64,000 bases of DNA from Floridanema aerugineum (GTDB lineage Bacteria; Cyanobacteriota; Cyanobacteriia; Cyanobacteriales; Aerosakkonemataceae): NCBI RefSeq assembly GCF_041929345.1, contig NZ_JBHFNQ010000210.1:90621-154620 (forward strand), given 5' to 3'. A program made the position numbers and the translations under genes. The stretch's first letter is position 1. Each line of letters opens with the position of its first letter. The notes below the pieces were generated by a model. The model was not told where the DNA came from and did not search any database. It was given only the letters and a program-made list of their open reading frames with translations. Positions 1-8,393 of this stretch are shown piece after piece.

Positions 1-437
1 GGATCGGACGGCATGAGGGCTCGCACCATCTGGTATAGGAGTGCAACTTTGTATGTCAGGAATCCCAAAAATATGGGGAGAACCTGTAGCTGACTCAATT
101 GAGTTGCTAGTATAATCAACCCAATAAATACGGCAAACCGAGACTTGCTCAGACTGCGATTTTGTTGACCAAGCTGTTCAACATTTTTTGCCAACATTCT
201 CAAGTAAACCACACCTGTGCACGCACCAAGCAAATAATTTAGCGCTGTGTTCAGGTTGTAAGAAATCCAAACAGAGACGAAAATAATCGCTGTTGTCGTC
301 AAGGTGACTATGAATAGTTCTTTTTGCAGGTTATAGTATTCCTGCATTGATTCTCTGGGTCTTTCTGCCGGGGAATCAACTTGAGAATTATCCGTAGCTG
401 TGGCTACAGTGGTGGATTCATGAGATGAGTCTGTCAA
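1..437 (-). CDS. atp1: ATP synthase protein I, first gene of the atp operon (3' end cut by window)
   Basis: This small membrane protein is encoded ahead of the F0 subunit genes in cyanobacterial atp operons and is thought to help assemble the c-ring. The minus-strand frame reads a polar N-terminus, then MQEYYNLQKELFIVTL, a first membrane span (TTAIIFVSVWISYNLNTALN), the conserved GACTGVVYLRMLAKNVEQLG loop, and two more hydrophobic spans ending near MVRALMPSD at the window edge. An in-frame stop lies upstream. The first plausible start is a TTG at 437 (MTDSSHES...); an ATG at 347 would give a version that begins at MQEYY. No clear ribosome-binding site decides between them. Only the last residues are missing. 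The atpB-like gene should follow outside the window. Confidence 0.85.
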   Translation of the reverse strand, partial: MTDSSHESTTVATATDNSQVDSPAERPRESMQEYYNLQKELFIVTLTTTAIIFVSVWISYNLNTALNYLLGACTGVVYLRMLAKNVEQLGQQNRSLSKSRFAVFIGLIILATQLSQLQVLPIFLGFLTYKVALLYQMVRALMPSD

Positions 438-739
438 GGTAACGGAACTCGCAAATGGGTTCTATAATTTGACTTTGGCTTTTTCTAGCCAGATGCAATC
501 ATACCATGCTGCAAGTAACAATACTTAAAGAAAAATGATCTTTCTGTTTCGGGGACTGGGGACAGAGGTGGGGGGGTGGGGAGGTAGGGAGGTGGGGGGA
601 GTTTTGAGTGGTAGGGGCGGGTGAGAGTAGACAATTCTGCACTCAAGAGCAGAAAAATTAACAACAAAACCCGCCAACACAGAGTTTTGAGTTTTGAGTT
701 AATAAACTTCCCCATCTCCCGATCCCCCCATCTCCCCTG
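438..739. other. Intergenic repeats between lpxB and atp1
   Basis: No gene is seen. From about 549 to 602 there is a G-rich run with many blocks of three or more G (GGGGACTGGGG, GGTGGGGGGGTGGGGAGG). At 611-680 sits a GTAGGGGCGGGT...CCCGCCAACAC element that recurs at 53195-53264. At about 682-735 there are TTTTGAG heptads followed by CCCCATCTCC heptads. The atp1 promoter must lie in or near this stretch. Confidence 0.7.
611..680. repeat. Dispersed element GTAGGGGCGGGT...CCCGCCAACAC, copy 1
   Basis: It begins with the 17-mer GTAGGGGCGGGTGAGAG and ends with CCCGCCAACAC about 70 bp later, so ACCCGCC and GGCGGGT form inverted ends. A second copy with identical ends but different middle lies at 53195-53264. 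Confidence 0.65.
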
Positions 740-1903
740 CTACAAAGGTAACAGGGTGAAGATTTCTTGGGCTGCCCGATCGCACACCCCCTTTTCCCCC
801 AAAGCTTGACGCATTTGCTGATAATCTGCCAAAACTTGGCTTCTCTTGGCAGTATTCAATAAATTCAGGGATTCTTGGACAATATTTTCTGCTGTTGCTT
901 GTTCTTGGAGTAATTCCGGGACGATCGCTTTCATCAATACCAAGTTGGGCGGCGACATGAAGGGAATGGCAAATTTTAACCCATTTTTGGCGATCCAGGC
1001 AGTAATCGGGTTAACGCGATAGATTACGACTTGAGGAACTTCTAAAAGGGCAATTTCTAGATTTACTGTCCCAGATTTGCTAATTGCTAAGTCAGCTGCG
1101 GCGATCGCTTCTATGTTTTTATCACCTACTAAAGTAGCATTTAGGTTGTATTCTCGAATTGCTTGTTCGAGGGGCTGACGGAATGATTCTAAAGATAGGG
1201 GAATTAAAAATTTTACCTTTGGAATTTTAGATTGGAGAATTTTCGCCGCTGCCAACATTACTGGTAAAACATATTTAAGCTCTTGTCTTCGGGAAGCTGG
1301 CACTAAGGTAATTACCGTTTCTTCGGACGCAATTCCCAAACTAGCACGCGCAGCCGAACGACTGGGAGCATTAGTCATTTTATCTAGTAAAGGATGACCT
1401 ACCCAGGTTACTTTTACGCCTTTTTCTCCAAAAAACCGAGCTTCTTCCGGGAAAATTGCCAAAATTAGGTCAGAATTTTTGATAATTTGTTTGGTGTCGC
1501 GATCGCCCAATGACCAAACCCAAACTTGGGGAGTTATATAATACACAACGGGGACATTTGTCAAGTGCGATCGCATAAAATTCCCGATCGCCAAATTCGG
1601 TCCCATGTAATCAATTAAAATTACCAAATCTGGCTTATTTTGCCGTAAATATTGTTTAGCTCGATTTTGGATTTGTAGAGTCGGCAAAATGTAGGGTAAT
1701 GATTCCAGAATGCCCACAGAGCCAATTTTAGTAGTATCGCCCAACAAAGTAGCACCCGCTTGCGCCATGAGGGAACCACCCAAGGCAACAATTTCTAATT
1801 CCTGTCCCAATTTTTGGGCTTGACGCTTCAGTGCGTTAATTAATAACGCCCCTTGTAAATCACCAGAAACTTCGCCAGTGGAAATGAAAATCCGCATAGT
1901 CAT
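740..1903 (-). CDS. lpxB: Lipid-A-disaccharide synthase
   Basis: LpxB is a GT19 glycosyltransferase that joins UDP-2,3-diacylglucosamine and lipid X to form the lipid A disaccharide at the inner membrane. The 387-residue length is normal. The N-terminus MRIFISTGEVSGDLQGALL matches the family start. Further family motifs are SVGILESLPYILPTL, DYMGPNLAIG, YYITPQVWVWS and, near the C-terminus, KSGTVNLEIALLEVPQVVIY. Two in-frame ATGs are possible, at 1903 and 1897 (MTMRIF); family alignment favours the second. It is the last gene of the minus-strand bamA-lpxC-fabZ-lpxA-lpxB block. The upstream spacer is filled with TCATTTG-type heptads and shows no strong ribosome-binding site. Confidence 0.96.
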   Translation of the reverse strand: MTMRIFISTGEVSGDLQGALLINALKRQAQKLGQELEIVALGGSLMAQAGATLLGDTTKIGSVGILESLPYILPTLQIQNRAKQYLRQNKPDLVILIDYMGPNLAIGNFMRSHLTNVPVVYYITPQVWVWSLGDRDTKQIIKNSDLILAIFPEEARFFGEKGVKVTWVGHPLLDKMTNAPSRSAARASLGIASEETVITLVPASRRQELKYVLPVMLAAAKILQSKIPKVKFLIPLSLESFRQPLEQAIREYNLNATLVGDKNIEAIAAADLAISKSGTVNLEIALLEVPQVVIYRVNPITAWIAKNGLKFAIPFMSPPNLVLMKAIVPELLQEQATAENIVQESLNLLNTAKRSQVLADYQQMRQALGEKGVCDRAAQEIFTLLPL

Positions 1904-2003
1904 TTTGTCATTTGTCCTTTGTCATTTGTCACTTGTCATTTGTGTTTTGTCATTCGTTAACTTTTGAGCAATGACTAATAACTAATGACCAATAACTAAT
2001 GAC
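1904..2003. repeat. TCATTTG / CTAATGAC heptad-like arrays, lpxB-lpxA spacer
   Basis: Repeats of (T)GTCATTTG occupy about 1904-1955. ACTAATGACC/ACTAATAACT units occupy about 1970-2003 and are roughly complementary to the first set. They directly precede the lpxB start. Confidence 0.7.
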
Positions 2004-2010
2004 TTTTTGA

Positions 2011-2835
2011 CTAATTATCATCAACATTTATACCATGAGATTTGCCAGGAATTAGCCCCCGACGTTTTGGTAATTGACTCAGTTGCAGAAAGTTGTATAA
2101 ATGCTCAATATGTGGGTTAGTGCTTAATTTTTCCATCTCTTCGAGAGCTTGATTTAAAGTAAATCCAGCGCGATATAACAGACGAAAAGCTTTTTTCATA
2201 TCTGCTAAATCACTGCTAGTAAAACCTGCTCTTTTTAACCCGACTAAATTAAGAGTTCTCACTCTGCAAGGATTGCCTTCTACTAGCATAAAGGGGGGGA
2301 CATCGCGATCGATCCGACTCATCCCACCCACCATTGCCAAACGTCCCACATGAACGAATTGATGGATACCCAAAACTCCGCCAATTACTGCTTTTGACTC
2401 AATATGAACATGACCTGCTAAAGCCACAGCATTGGCAATTACCACTGAGTCTTCAATTACGCAGTTATGAGCTACGTGAACGTAAGCCATCAATAAGTTA
2501 TCATTACCGATTTCTGTAGCTTCCCCTGCGTTAGTGGCGCGGTTAATCGTGACATACTCGCGAATTTTGTTACCGTTGCCAATTTTGACCCAACTAGCCG
2601 AGCCATCATATTTTAGGTCTTGGGGTTCCAGACCGATCGCAGCCCCCGGAAAAATTTCATTACGTTCCCCAATTTCCGTTGGCCCTTCAATCACAACATG
2701 AGGGCCAATAACCGTTCCTGCACCGACTTTAACCTTATCCCCAATTACAGCATAAGCTCCAATTTGAACTGTAGGATGAAGTTCGGCGCTAGGATGAACG
2801 ACAGCAGTGGGATGGATTAAAGTAGTCATCATCAA
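2011..2835 (-). CDS. lpxA: Acyl-ACP--UDP-N-acetylglucosamine O-acyltransferase
   Basis: LpxA catalyses the first lipid A step, transfer of 3-hydroxyacyl from ACP to the 3-OH of UDP-GlcNAc. Residues about 5-190 are a left-handed beta-helix of hexapeptide repeats (IHPTAVVHPSAELHPTVQIG...). The catalytic histidine is visible in YVHVAHNCVIEDSVV, and HQFVHVGRLAMVGGMS matches the substrate-binding region. The C-terminal 75 residues are the usual helical part. Length (274) is close to the family norm. Three consecutive ATG codons open the frame (MMMTT), so the start is uncertain by two codons. Confidence 0.96.
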   Translation of the reverse strand: MMMTTLIHPTAVVHPSAELHPTVQIGAYAVIGDKVKVGAGTVIGPHVVIEGPTEIGERNEIFPGAAIGLEPQDLKYDGSASWVKIGNGNKIREYVTINRATNAGEATEIGNDNLLMAYVHVAHNCVIEDSVVIANAVALAGHVHIESKAVIGGVLGIHQFVHVGRLAMVGGMSRIDRDVPPFMLVEGNPCRVRTLNLVGLKRAGFTSSDLADMKKAFRLLYRAGFTLNQALEEMEKLSTNPHIEHLYNFLQLSQLPKRRGLIPGKSHGINVDDN

Positions 2836-2867
2836 AGTTTTGAGTTCTTAGCTTCGTTTTTCAAGTT

Positions 2868-2942
2868 GGGGTAACTAGGGGTTAGGTGTTAGGGGGTAGG
2901 GGTTAGGGAAATTGCCTTTTCCCCACCCCCTATCCCCTAAAA
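2868..2942. repeat. GGGGTTAGG-type heptads, lpxA-fabZ spacer
   Basis: The tract reads AGGGGTTAGG repeats followed by a partly complementary CCCCACCCCCTATCCCCTA. The two halves could pair in RNA. No gene is present. Confidence 0.6.
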
Positions 2943-2957
2943 AGGAGCCACGCTGCA

Positions 2958-3467
2958 CTAGTCCACCAAAGAAAACATGAGCTCACCTTCGCAGGCGAGT
3001 TGACCATCTACTTGGGCAATGCCGCGCATTTTCGCAAAGCGACGACGTTTGACGCTCAGTAGTTCCACAGTCATTACTAATTGATCCCCTGGTACTACAG
3101 GACGACGGAAGCGCACTCCATCAATGGCAGCAAAAACAAATAAACTGCGTTCCATTTCAGGTAGCTGAGTGAGAACTATGCCACCGACTTGCGCCATTGC
3201 TTCGACAATTAAAACTCCTGGCATAAGAGGTCTTCCGGGAAAATGTCCTTGAAAAAAAGGCTCATTAATCGTGACATTTTTAATGCCTACAGCCTTTTCT
3301 CCTGGTAAGTAATCAATGATGCGGTCTATTAGTAAAAAAGGATAACGATGGGGCAGCAAATTTTGAATTTCTTCAATTGGAAAAACTTTTTTGCTGACGG
3401 TAGAAGACTCGATATCTGTTGATTCAGAACTTTGAGAATTGGATGTATTTGCTTCGATTACGGACAT
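2958..3467 (-). CDS. fabZ: 3-hydroxyacyl-[acyl-carrier-protein] dehydratase
   Basis: FabZ dehydrates 3-hydroxyacyl-ACP in fatty-acid elongation. Its position beside lpxA is typical, since both compete for 3-hydroxyacyl-ACP. Hot-dog fold signatures are LLPHRYPFLLIDRI (catalytic His), FFQGHFPGRPLMPGVLIVEAMAQ (catalytic Glu) and the RFRRPVVPGDQL strand. The 169-residue product carries a Ser/Thr-rich N-terminal extension of about 28 residues. No closer internal Met is available, so the ATG at 3467 is kept. Confidence 0.96.
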   Translation of the reverse strand: MSVIEANTSNSQSSESTDIESSTVSKKVFPIEEIQNLLPHRYPFLLIDRIIDYLPGEKAVGIKNVTINEPFFQGHFPGRPLMPGVLIVEAMAQVGGIVLTQLPEMERSLFVFAAIDGVRFRRPVVPGDQLVMTVELLSVKRRRFAKMRGIAQVDGQLACEGELMFSLVD

Positions 3468-3525
3468 GAGCAGAGCGATGTTAAATTTTAGATTGGCGAT
3501 TTATCTTGGGGAAAGTGTTAGGTTT

Positions 3526-3618
3526 TGAGTTTTGACTTTTCAGTTAGAGAGAAAGTTTGGGGAATTTTTAATTAATTTCCCCCAGTCCCCAGTCCCTAGT
3601 CCCCAGTCCCCAGTCCCT
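3526..3618. repeat. TTTTGAG and CCCCAGT heptads running into the 3' end of lpxC
   Basis: A short TTTTGAG/TTTTGAC stretch at 3526-3545 is followed by CCCCAGT/CCCTAGT units at about 3579-3618. The latter supply the last codons and the stop codon of lpxC (C-terminus GLGTGD). Confidence 0.75.
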
Positions 3619-4567
3619 GTGCTTGTAACAACTTAGCTAGTTGGATATGCAGGTTGTGACTTGCTTTGTAGGCGAAGTAGTGAGCGATCGGAATATTTCC
3701 CAATAAACTCAAATCTCCTACTAAGTCTAAGATTTTATGACGTACTGGTTCATTTGCAAATCGCAAAGGTGGATTTAACCAACCAGAATTGTCACAAACT
3801 AGAGCATTTTCCAAAGTACCACCTTTGATTAAACCTTTAGCCCGTAACTCTTCAACTTGGGATGCTAAACCAAAAGTGCGTGCAGGTGCGATCGCACTAG
3901 CAAAACTTTCCTGACTTGGACACCAACTGTACCATTGATTCCCGATCGCCGGAACAGCAAAATCTATGCCATAAGTAAAACGCATTTGGGGCGCAGGCAT
4001 AGCACAAACAAAAGCATCACCTTGATAAACGGATAGGGGACTGGGGACTGGGGACTGGGGACTGGGGGAGTGAGAGAGTTTTGAGTTTTGAGTTTTGAGT
4101 TTTGAGTTAGGAAGAGTTTCAGGAGTCAGAGAGTTTTGAATTTTCCTCTCTTGGATCTTCTCTGCCCCTCTGCCTCTCTGCCCCTCTGCCCCTCTGCTCA
4201 AGAGCTCCTCTACTCCTAATCCTGCCCGTAAGATTTCTTCTACCCAAACTTGAGCCGAGCCATCCAAAAGCGGCACTTCTGGCCCATCGATTTCGATTCT
4301 GGCATCACGAACACCCATAGCCGTTAAAGCGGCCAATAGGTGTTCTACGGTGCGAACTCCCCTAGAGTTTTCCCCCAGTTGAGTAGAAAGTAGAGTTTGA
4401 GTCACAACTTCTAACTTAGCGGGAATAGCTGGTTTTTCCGGTAAATCAACCCTAACAAAATAGCGACCTTCACCTGGTAATGCTGGTAAAACCCGCACTT
4501 TGGTAATGATTCCGCTATGGAGTCCCACGCCAGAAAGTTCAAAACTAGTTGCCAGAGTTTGTGTCAT
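3596..4567 (-). CDS. lpxC: UDP-3-O-acyl-N-acetylglucosamine deacetylase with a repeat-derived insert
   Basis: LpxC is the zinc-dependent committed step of lipid A synthesis. Family motifs present are FELSGVGLHSG, VRTVEHLLAALTAMG (metal-binding His), IDGPEVPLLDGSA, ARTFG and, near the end, NEPVRHKILDLVGDLSLLG (HKxxDxxGD zinc and catalytic site). Residues about 122-178 (nucleotides about 4034-4204) are not family-like. They are low-complexity sequence read from GCAGAGG, TTTTGAG and GGGGACT repeats and add roughly 55 residues between the two halves. The C-terminal GLGTGD and the stop also come from the GGGGACT repeat. The start ATG at 4567 lies inside a TCATTGG heptad array, with an in-frame stop six bases upstream and no Shine-Dalgarno. 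The catalytic residues appear intact, so I infer a functional enzyme. Confidence 0.93.
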   Translation of the reverse strand: MTQTLATSFELSGVGLHSGIITKVRVLPALPGEGRYFVRVDLPEKPAIPAKLEVVTQTLLSTQLGENSRGVRTVEHLLAALTAMGVRDARIEIDGPEVPLLDGSAQVWVEEILRAGLGVEELLSRGAEGQRGRGAEKIQERKIQNSLTPETLPNSKLKTQNSKLSHSPSPQSPVPSPLSVYQGDAFVCAMPAPQMRFTYGIDFAVPAIGNQWYSWCPSQESFASAIAPARTFGLASQVEELRAKGLIKGGTLENALVCDNSGWLNPPLRFANEPVRHKILDLVGDLSLLGNIPIAHYFAYKASHNLHIQLAKLLQAQGLGTGD

Positions 4568-4606
4568 TGGTCATTGGTCATTGGTCATTGGTCATTGGTC
4601 ATTGGC
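4561..4606. repeat. TCATTGG heptad array over the lpxC start
   Basis: Six tandem copies of TCATTGG are visible on the plus strand. On the lpxC strand each unit gives CCAATGA, so there is an ATG every 7 nt. The proximal one is the lpxC start codon. Confidence 0.9.
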
Positions 4607-4686
4607 AACAGGGAACAGGATCAATTTATTGTGTCCCCTTGTCACCTTGTCCCCTTGTCACTTTGTCTCCCCTGTCCTCTACTAAA

Positions 4687-7278
4687 TTAGAACCTTTCAC
4701 CGATACCGAACTGAAAGCGGCTATCACCTTCTTCATTGAAGCCATAATCAATCCGAATTGGGCCTAGAGGTGATTGAATGCGAACGCCGACACCGTAACC
4801 GAAGCCAGTACCGGGTTTATTGCGGATTTCGGCGGGTCTTCCGGGGACATCTCCGCCAGTACCCAGGTCTGTACCGAAATCGAAGAATAGCACGCCACCA
4901 ATAATTGAGAATACTGGGAAGCGATACTCAGCTGTAGCTTGGAAGTAACTGCGACCGCTGCCCAAGTCGCCTTCATCATAACCGCGTACCGAGTTCACGC
5001 CGCCCAAGGAGAAGGCTTCGTAGGGAGGCAAATCTCCTAGAATAGTTCCGCCTTGGATGTTAAAGGCGAGGGCTTGTGGGCCTGGGGTAAAGTTGGTGAA
5101 TCTAACTGGAATGAAGTAGCTGTAGCTACCGCGCAATCTGGTCAAGAGGATGCTACCCTCACCAATTGGCACGGATTGTTCTAGACCGAAGCGGAAGAGG
5201 GAACCTTGGGTGGTGCGAGTTGGGTTGTTCCGGCGATCGCGCACTGCGCCAAGTTGTACTGTAATTAAGTCATCTTTCCCTGAACCGCTAAAGCTGAGGT
5301 TGTTGCCAAGCTCATCTCTGGGGCTGAGGTCGCCATCATTATCCCGAATAGAAATATTTTGATACTGTAATCCTAAGGAAGCCACCCATTCTGAATCTGC
5401 TAAGGGATTCCGAGATAGAGGACGAGTAAAGGTGACACCGCCGCCGAGTCGGAGGATTCTGGGTGTGTCGCCGTTTGGTAGGTCAATATCTCGATCGCCA
5501 CCGTCAAAAATCAGGGAAATCGATCGTCTTCGGAATAAATTAACGGTGTAAGAAGTCCGGTAGGGGTCGCCAGCAATCCAAGGGTCGGTAAAGCGCACGT
5601 CAAAGAGAAATTCCCTTTGCCCTAACTGCACTTCTAAACCAACTTTTTGGTTTCTGCCAAACAAGTTCTGCTGTTGATAGCTTGCCGTCCCAAATAAACC
5701 GGCTGCGGAACTGAAACCTGCCCCGGCTGCTATAGAACCACTATTTCTTTCTCTCACGTTCACTTGTACTGTTACCTGTCGGGGGTCTTGACCAGGATTC
5801 AATGATAATTTCACGTCATCAAATAAGCCTAAACCAAACACTCGCTGTAAATCCCGTTGAATTTCATTTCGGTTAAATACTGTACCGGGCTTGGTTGCTA
5901 GTTCACGGGTAACGATATATGGTCTGGTTCTTCCTCTGATTGGTTGACCTTCAGCGTCAACTGTTTCTCCTTCTCTATTCAAGAACTGCACTTGAATGTC
6001 TTCGACGATTCCTTCGGCTACTTCCAAGGTCACAACACCTTCTGGAGATACTCTGGTATCTACTACTTGTGCTAAAACGTAGCCTCTATCCCGATACCAC
6101 TGCTCTAGCTGCCGAATCCCGGCTTGCAAGTCCCGGAAGTTCAGAATTTCGTTGTACTGTTCCCGGAAGGTTTGATTTACTAGATCTTTGGGCAATACTT
6201 GGCTACTCTCTAGCTGGACGGAACGCAAGACTGGGTTGGGTTCGACAACAAATGTTACTCGCACGCCCAAGGGTGTATCGGTAGGTTCGGCTCTGACTCT
6301 AGAAAAGTAACCCGTAGCAAAAATGGCGTTTATGTCTTCTTGTAACTGTGATTTGGTGGTTGTTCTTCCCGGACGAGTGCGGATGGCATCATAAACAATG
6401 TCTTGCAGCTTTCCTTCTACTCCATTCACTAATACTTCTGCTACTAATACGCGAGGTTCTGCTTCTGAAGATGGGGTGGGTTGAGCGGGAGGCTTGGGTT
6501 CAGTTCTGGGTATCGAAGGAGGCGCGTTCTGTTCGAGTGTGGGTAAGGGGGGAGGAGCGGTTGGTTGAGTTGGCGTTTGTGGTTGGGTTCTTTGACCTTC
6601 AGCCGGGGGCGTATCCGTTTCTGCTGGTTCAGGTGCTGTCGGTTCTGGTATTGCTGGTGCCTCTGTGGCGGGTGGTGCTTGTGCTGTAATTAACCCTTTA
6701 AGTTTTTGCGGAAGATCAGAAATATGGTTTAAAGAATAAAAGGTGCTCTGCTGTACGGGCAATTCGATTAAATTTCCTTTTGTATCTTTAGGCGAGTAAT
6801 GGCCTTGATAGGGCGGCAATATGGTTGCCGGAAATATATTAATGTGTGCCTGTACTTCCTGTTTCAATTCTGCTTTAGAGGTGTTTTGAACCTCAAATGG
6901 GGAAATTGATAGTTCGGAAATAGTAATTTCCTCAACCACTTTTTCGGCACGCAAATGGGGAGATGGGGAGATGGGGGGTTGGGGAGATGGGGAGATGGGG
7001 GGTTGGGGGTTAGGGATTAGGGATGTGTCTTTTTCCCCATCCCCTAACTCCTGACCTCTATCCCCTAATGCTCTCTCGACTGAAGGAGAAGCAATTCTTT
7101 GGGCGCTCTTGCGTGAAGCCGCATTTTGGGATTTATTTAAAAGTTTGATTGCTGTTGCCCAGTTGTTTTCCGTAGTTTGCCCGGAAGCTGGATTTGAGTT
7201 ACCCAATGTGACCCAAGCAACAGTTGCTACCAAGACTGGAGATAAACGCATTTTGTTGTTGTTATTTACCACTTCCAC
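4687..7278 (-). CDS. bamA: Outer membrane assembly factor, Omp85/BamA family
   Basis: BamA/Omp85 inserts beta-barrel proteins into the outer membrane. The 863-residue product has a signal-like N-terminus (RLSPVLVATVAWVTLG), a Pro/Gln-rich spacer at about 200-275, POTRA domains at about 275-490 (VAEVLVNGVEGKLQDIVYDAI..., RSVQLESSQVLPKDLV...) and a C-terminal 16-strand barrel. The barrel carries the NSVRGYDEGDLG lid-lock type motif and ends in GERF with the usual terminal Phe. Residues about 67-109 (6952-7080) are Pro/Ser heptad-derived sequence (PISPSPQPPISPSPH), an apparent in-frame repeat expansion in the disordered linker. Starts at 7278 or 7251 are both possible. It leads the lipid A gene block. 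Confidence 0.94.
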   Translation of the reverse strand: MEVVNNNNKMRLSPVLVATVAWVTLGNSNPASGQTTENNWATAIKLLNKSQNAASRKSAQRIASPSVERALGDRGQELGDGEKDTSLIPNPQPPISPSPQPPISPSPHLRAEKVVEEITISELSISPFEVQNTSKAELKQEVQAHINIFPATILPPYQGHYSPKDTKGNLIELPVQQSTFYSLNHISDLPQKLKGLITAQAPPATEAPAIPEPTAPEPAETDTPPAEGQRTQPQTPTQPTAPPPLPTLEQNAPPSIPRTEPKPPAQPTPSSEAEPRVLVAEVLVNGVEGKLQDIVYDAIRTRPGRTTTKSQLQEDINAIFATGYFSRVRAEPTDTPLGVRVTFVVEPNPVLRSVQLESSQVLPKDLVNQTFREQYNEILNFRDLQAGIRQLEQWYRDRGYVLAQVVDTRVSPEGVVTLEVAEGIVEDIQVQFLNREGETVDAEGQPIRGRTRPYIVTRELATKPGTVFNRNEIQRDLQRVFGLGLFDDVKLSLNPGQDPRQVTVQVNVRERNSGSIAAGAGFSSAAGLFGTASYQQQNLFGRNQKVGLEVQLGQREFLFDVRFTDPWIAGDPYRTSYTVNLFRRRSISLIFDGGDRDIDLPNGDTPRILRLGGGVTFTRPLSRNPLADSEWVASLGLQYQNISIRDNDGDLSPRDELGNNLSFSGSGKDDLITVQLGAVRDRRNNPTRTTQGSLFRFGLEQSVPIGEGSILLTRLRGSYSYFIPVRFTNFTPGPQALAFNIQGGTILGDLPPYEAFSLGGVNSVRGYDEGDLGSGRSYFQATAEYRFPVFSIIGGVLFFDFGTDLGTGGDVPGRPAEIRNKPGTGFGYGVGVRIQSPLGPIRIDYGFNEEGDSRFQFGIGERF

Positions 7279-7565
7279 ACACCGTCGTTAAGCAGAGTTT
7301 TTTAGTCTAAAGTCTTAAAGCCAATTTTGGTTTTAGCTTCTGACTCTTTGACTCCCAACGAGGGGACTCTTCACTATATAAGTATTCAATCCAACACAAT
7401 ATCACCTGTTTAGGCAATACTCCATTATCTGCCTTGTTGGGATCATGTGTCGAATTTAGCTATTTGGCAAGTGTAGGGACTCTCGGAGCAGGGGAGCACA
7501 GGAGACAATTGAAGAATTTATCTGTTCCCTGTTCAGGAGTTCCCTTTCTTCCGTTTTGCCTTTAG
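7279..7565. other. purC-bamA spacer
   Basis: This 287-bp spacer holds no ORF I would support. It should contain the bamA promoter region. Near 7490-7560 there is GGAGCAGGGGAGCACAGG-type sequence related to the dispersed repeats. Confidence 0.5.
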
Positions 7566-8291
7566 TTAGTGCAGGTTTTGAGCTAGAACTCTTTCTAGGA
7601 CTTGTTGATAGGCGTTTTCTACGTTGCCTAAGTCACGGCGGAAGCGGTCTTTGTCCATGACTCGTTTTTCGGAGTCGGTTTCTGACTGGTTCCACAGGCG
7701 ACAGGTGTCGGGGCTGATTTCGTCAGCTAGGAGGATTTGTTGGGTTTCATCTAGGCCAAATTCTAGTTTGAAGTCTACTAGGGTGATGCCGCATTGGTTG
7801 AAGAATTGAGTGAGAATTCGGTTAACTTCTAGGGAGAGACTTCGCAGTTGTTCGATTTGTTCCGGGGTGGCTAGTTCCATTACTAGTATGCGATCGCTAG
7901 TCAGTAATGGATCGCCCAATGCGTCGTTTTTATAGTAAAATTCCACTAAGGGATTTGCTAAAATCTTTCCTTCTGGCAATCCGGTTTGTTTACAAAGACT
8001 ACCAGCAGCAATATTTCTCACTACTACTTCTAAAGGCACTATTTGCACCCGACGCACTAACATTTGGTCTGGGGCTGTTTGTTCTATAAAATGGGTGCGA
8101 ATTCCCCCTTGCTCTAAAAGTTTAAATAAATGTGTGGAAACGGTGCAGTTAATTTGTCCTTTGCCTGCGATTTGACCCCGTTTTTGAGCATTAAATGCTG
8201 TAGCGTCGTCTTTGTAATACGCTAGCAGAATTTCTGGGTTGTCGGTTGTGTAAATGATTTTGGCTTTGCCTTCGTAAAGTTTTTGGTTCAT
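7566..8291 (-). CDS. purC: Phosphoribosylaminoimidazole-succinocarboxamide synthase
   Basis: SAICAR synthetase joins CAIR and aspartate with ATP in purine biosynthesis. The 241-residue length is typical. Signatures are the N-terminal LYEGKAKIIY, the GKGQINC segment, VPLEVVVRNIAAGSLCK, LVDFKLEFGLD and the C-terminal LADEISPDTCRLW. The start ATG at 8291 directly gives the family N-terminus. It lies upstream of bamA on the same strand, 287 bp away, so it may be transcribed separately. Confidence 0.97.
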   Translation of the reverse strand: MNQKLYEGKAKIIYTTDNPEILLAYYKDDATAFNAQKRGQIAGKGQINCTVSTHLFKLLEQGGIRTHFIEQTAPDQMLVRRVQIVPLEVVVRNIAAGSLCKQTGLPEGKILANPLVEFYYKNDALGDPLLTSDRILVMELATPEQIEQLRSLSLEVNRILTQFFNQCGITLVDFKLEFGLDETQQILLADEISPDTCRLWNQSETDSEKRVMDKDRFRRDLGNVENAYQQVLERVLAQNLH

Positions 8292-8393
8292 GGTGATTTA
8301 GCTATTAGTATTTGTGTTATTTTATTGTCGCTCCCAAGGAATTCAATGTGCTAATTAATTTCCTACTACCTACTACCTACTACCAATTACCTT

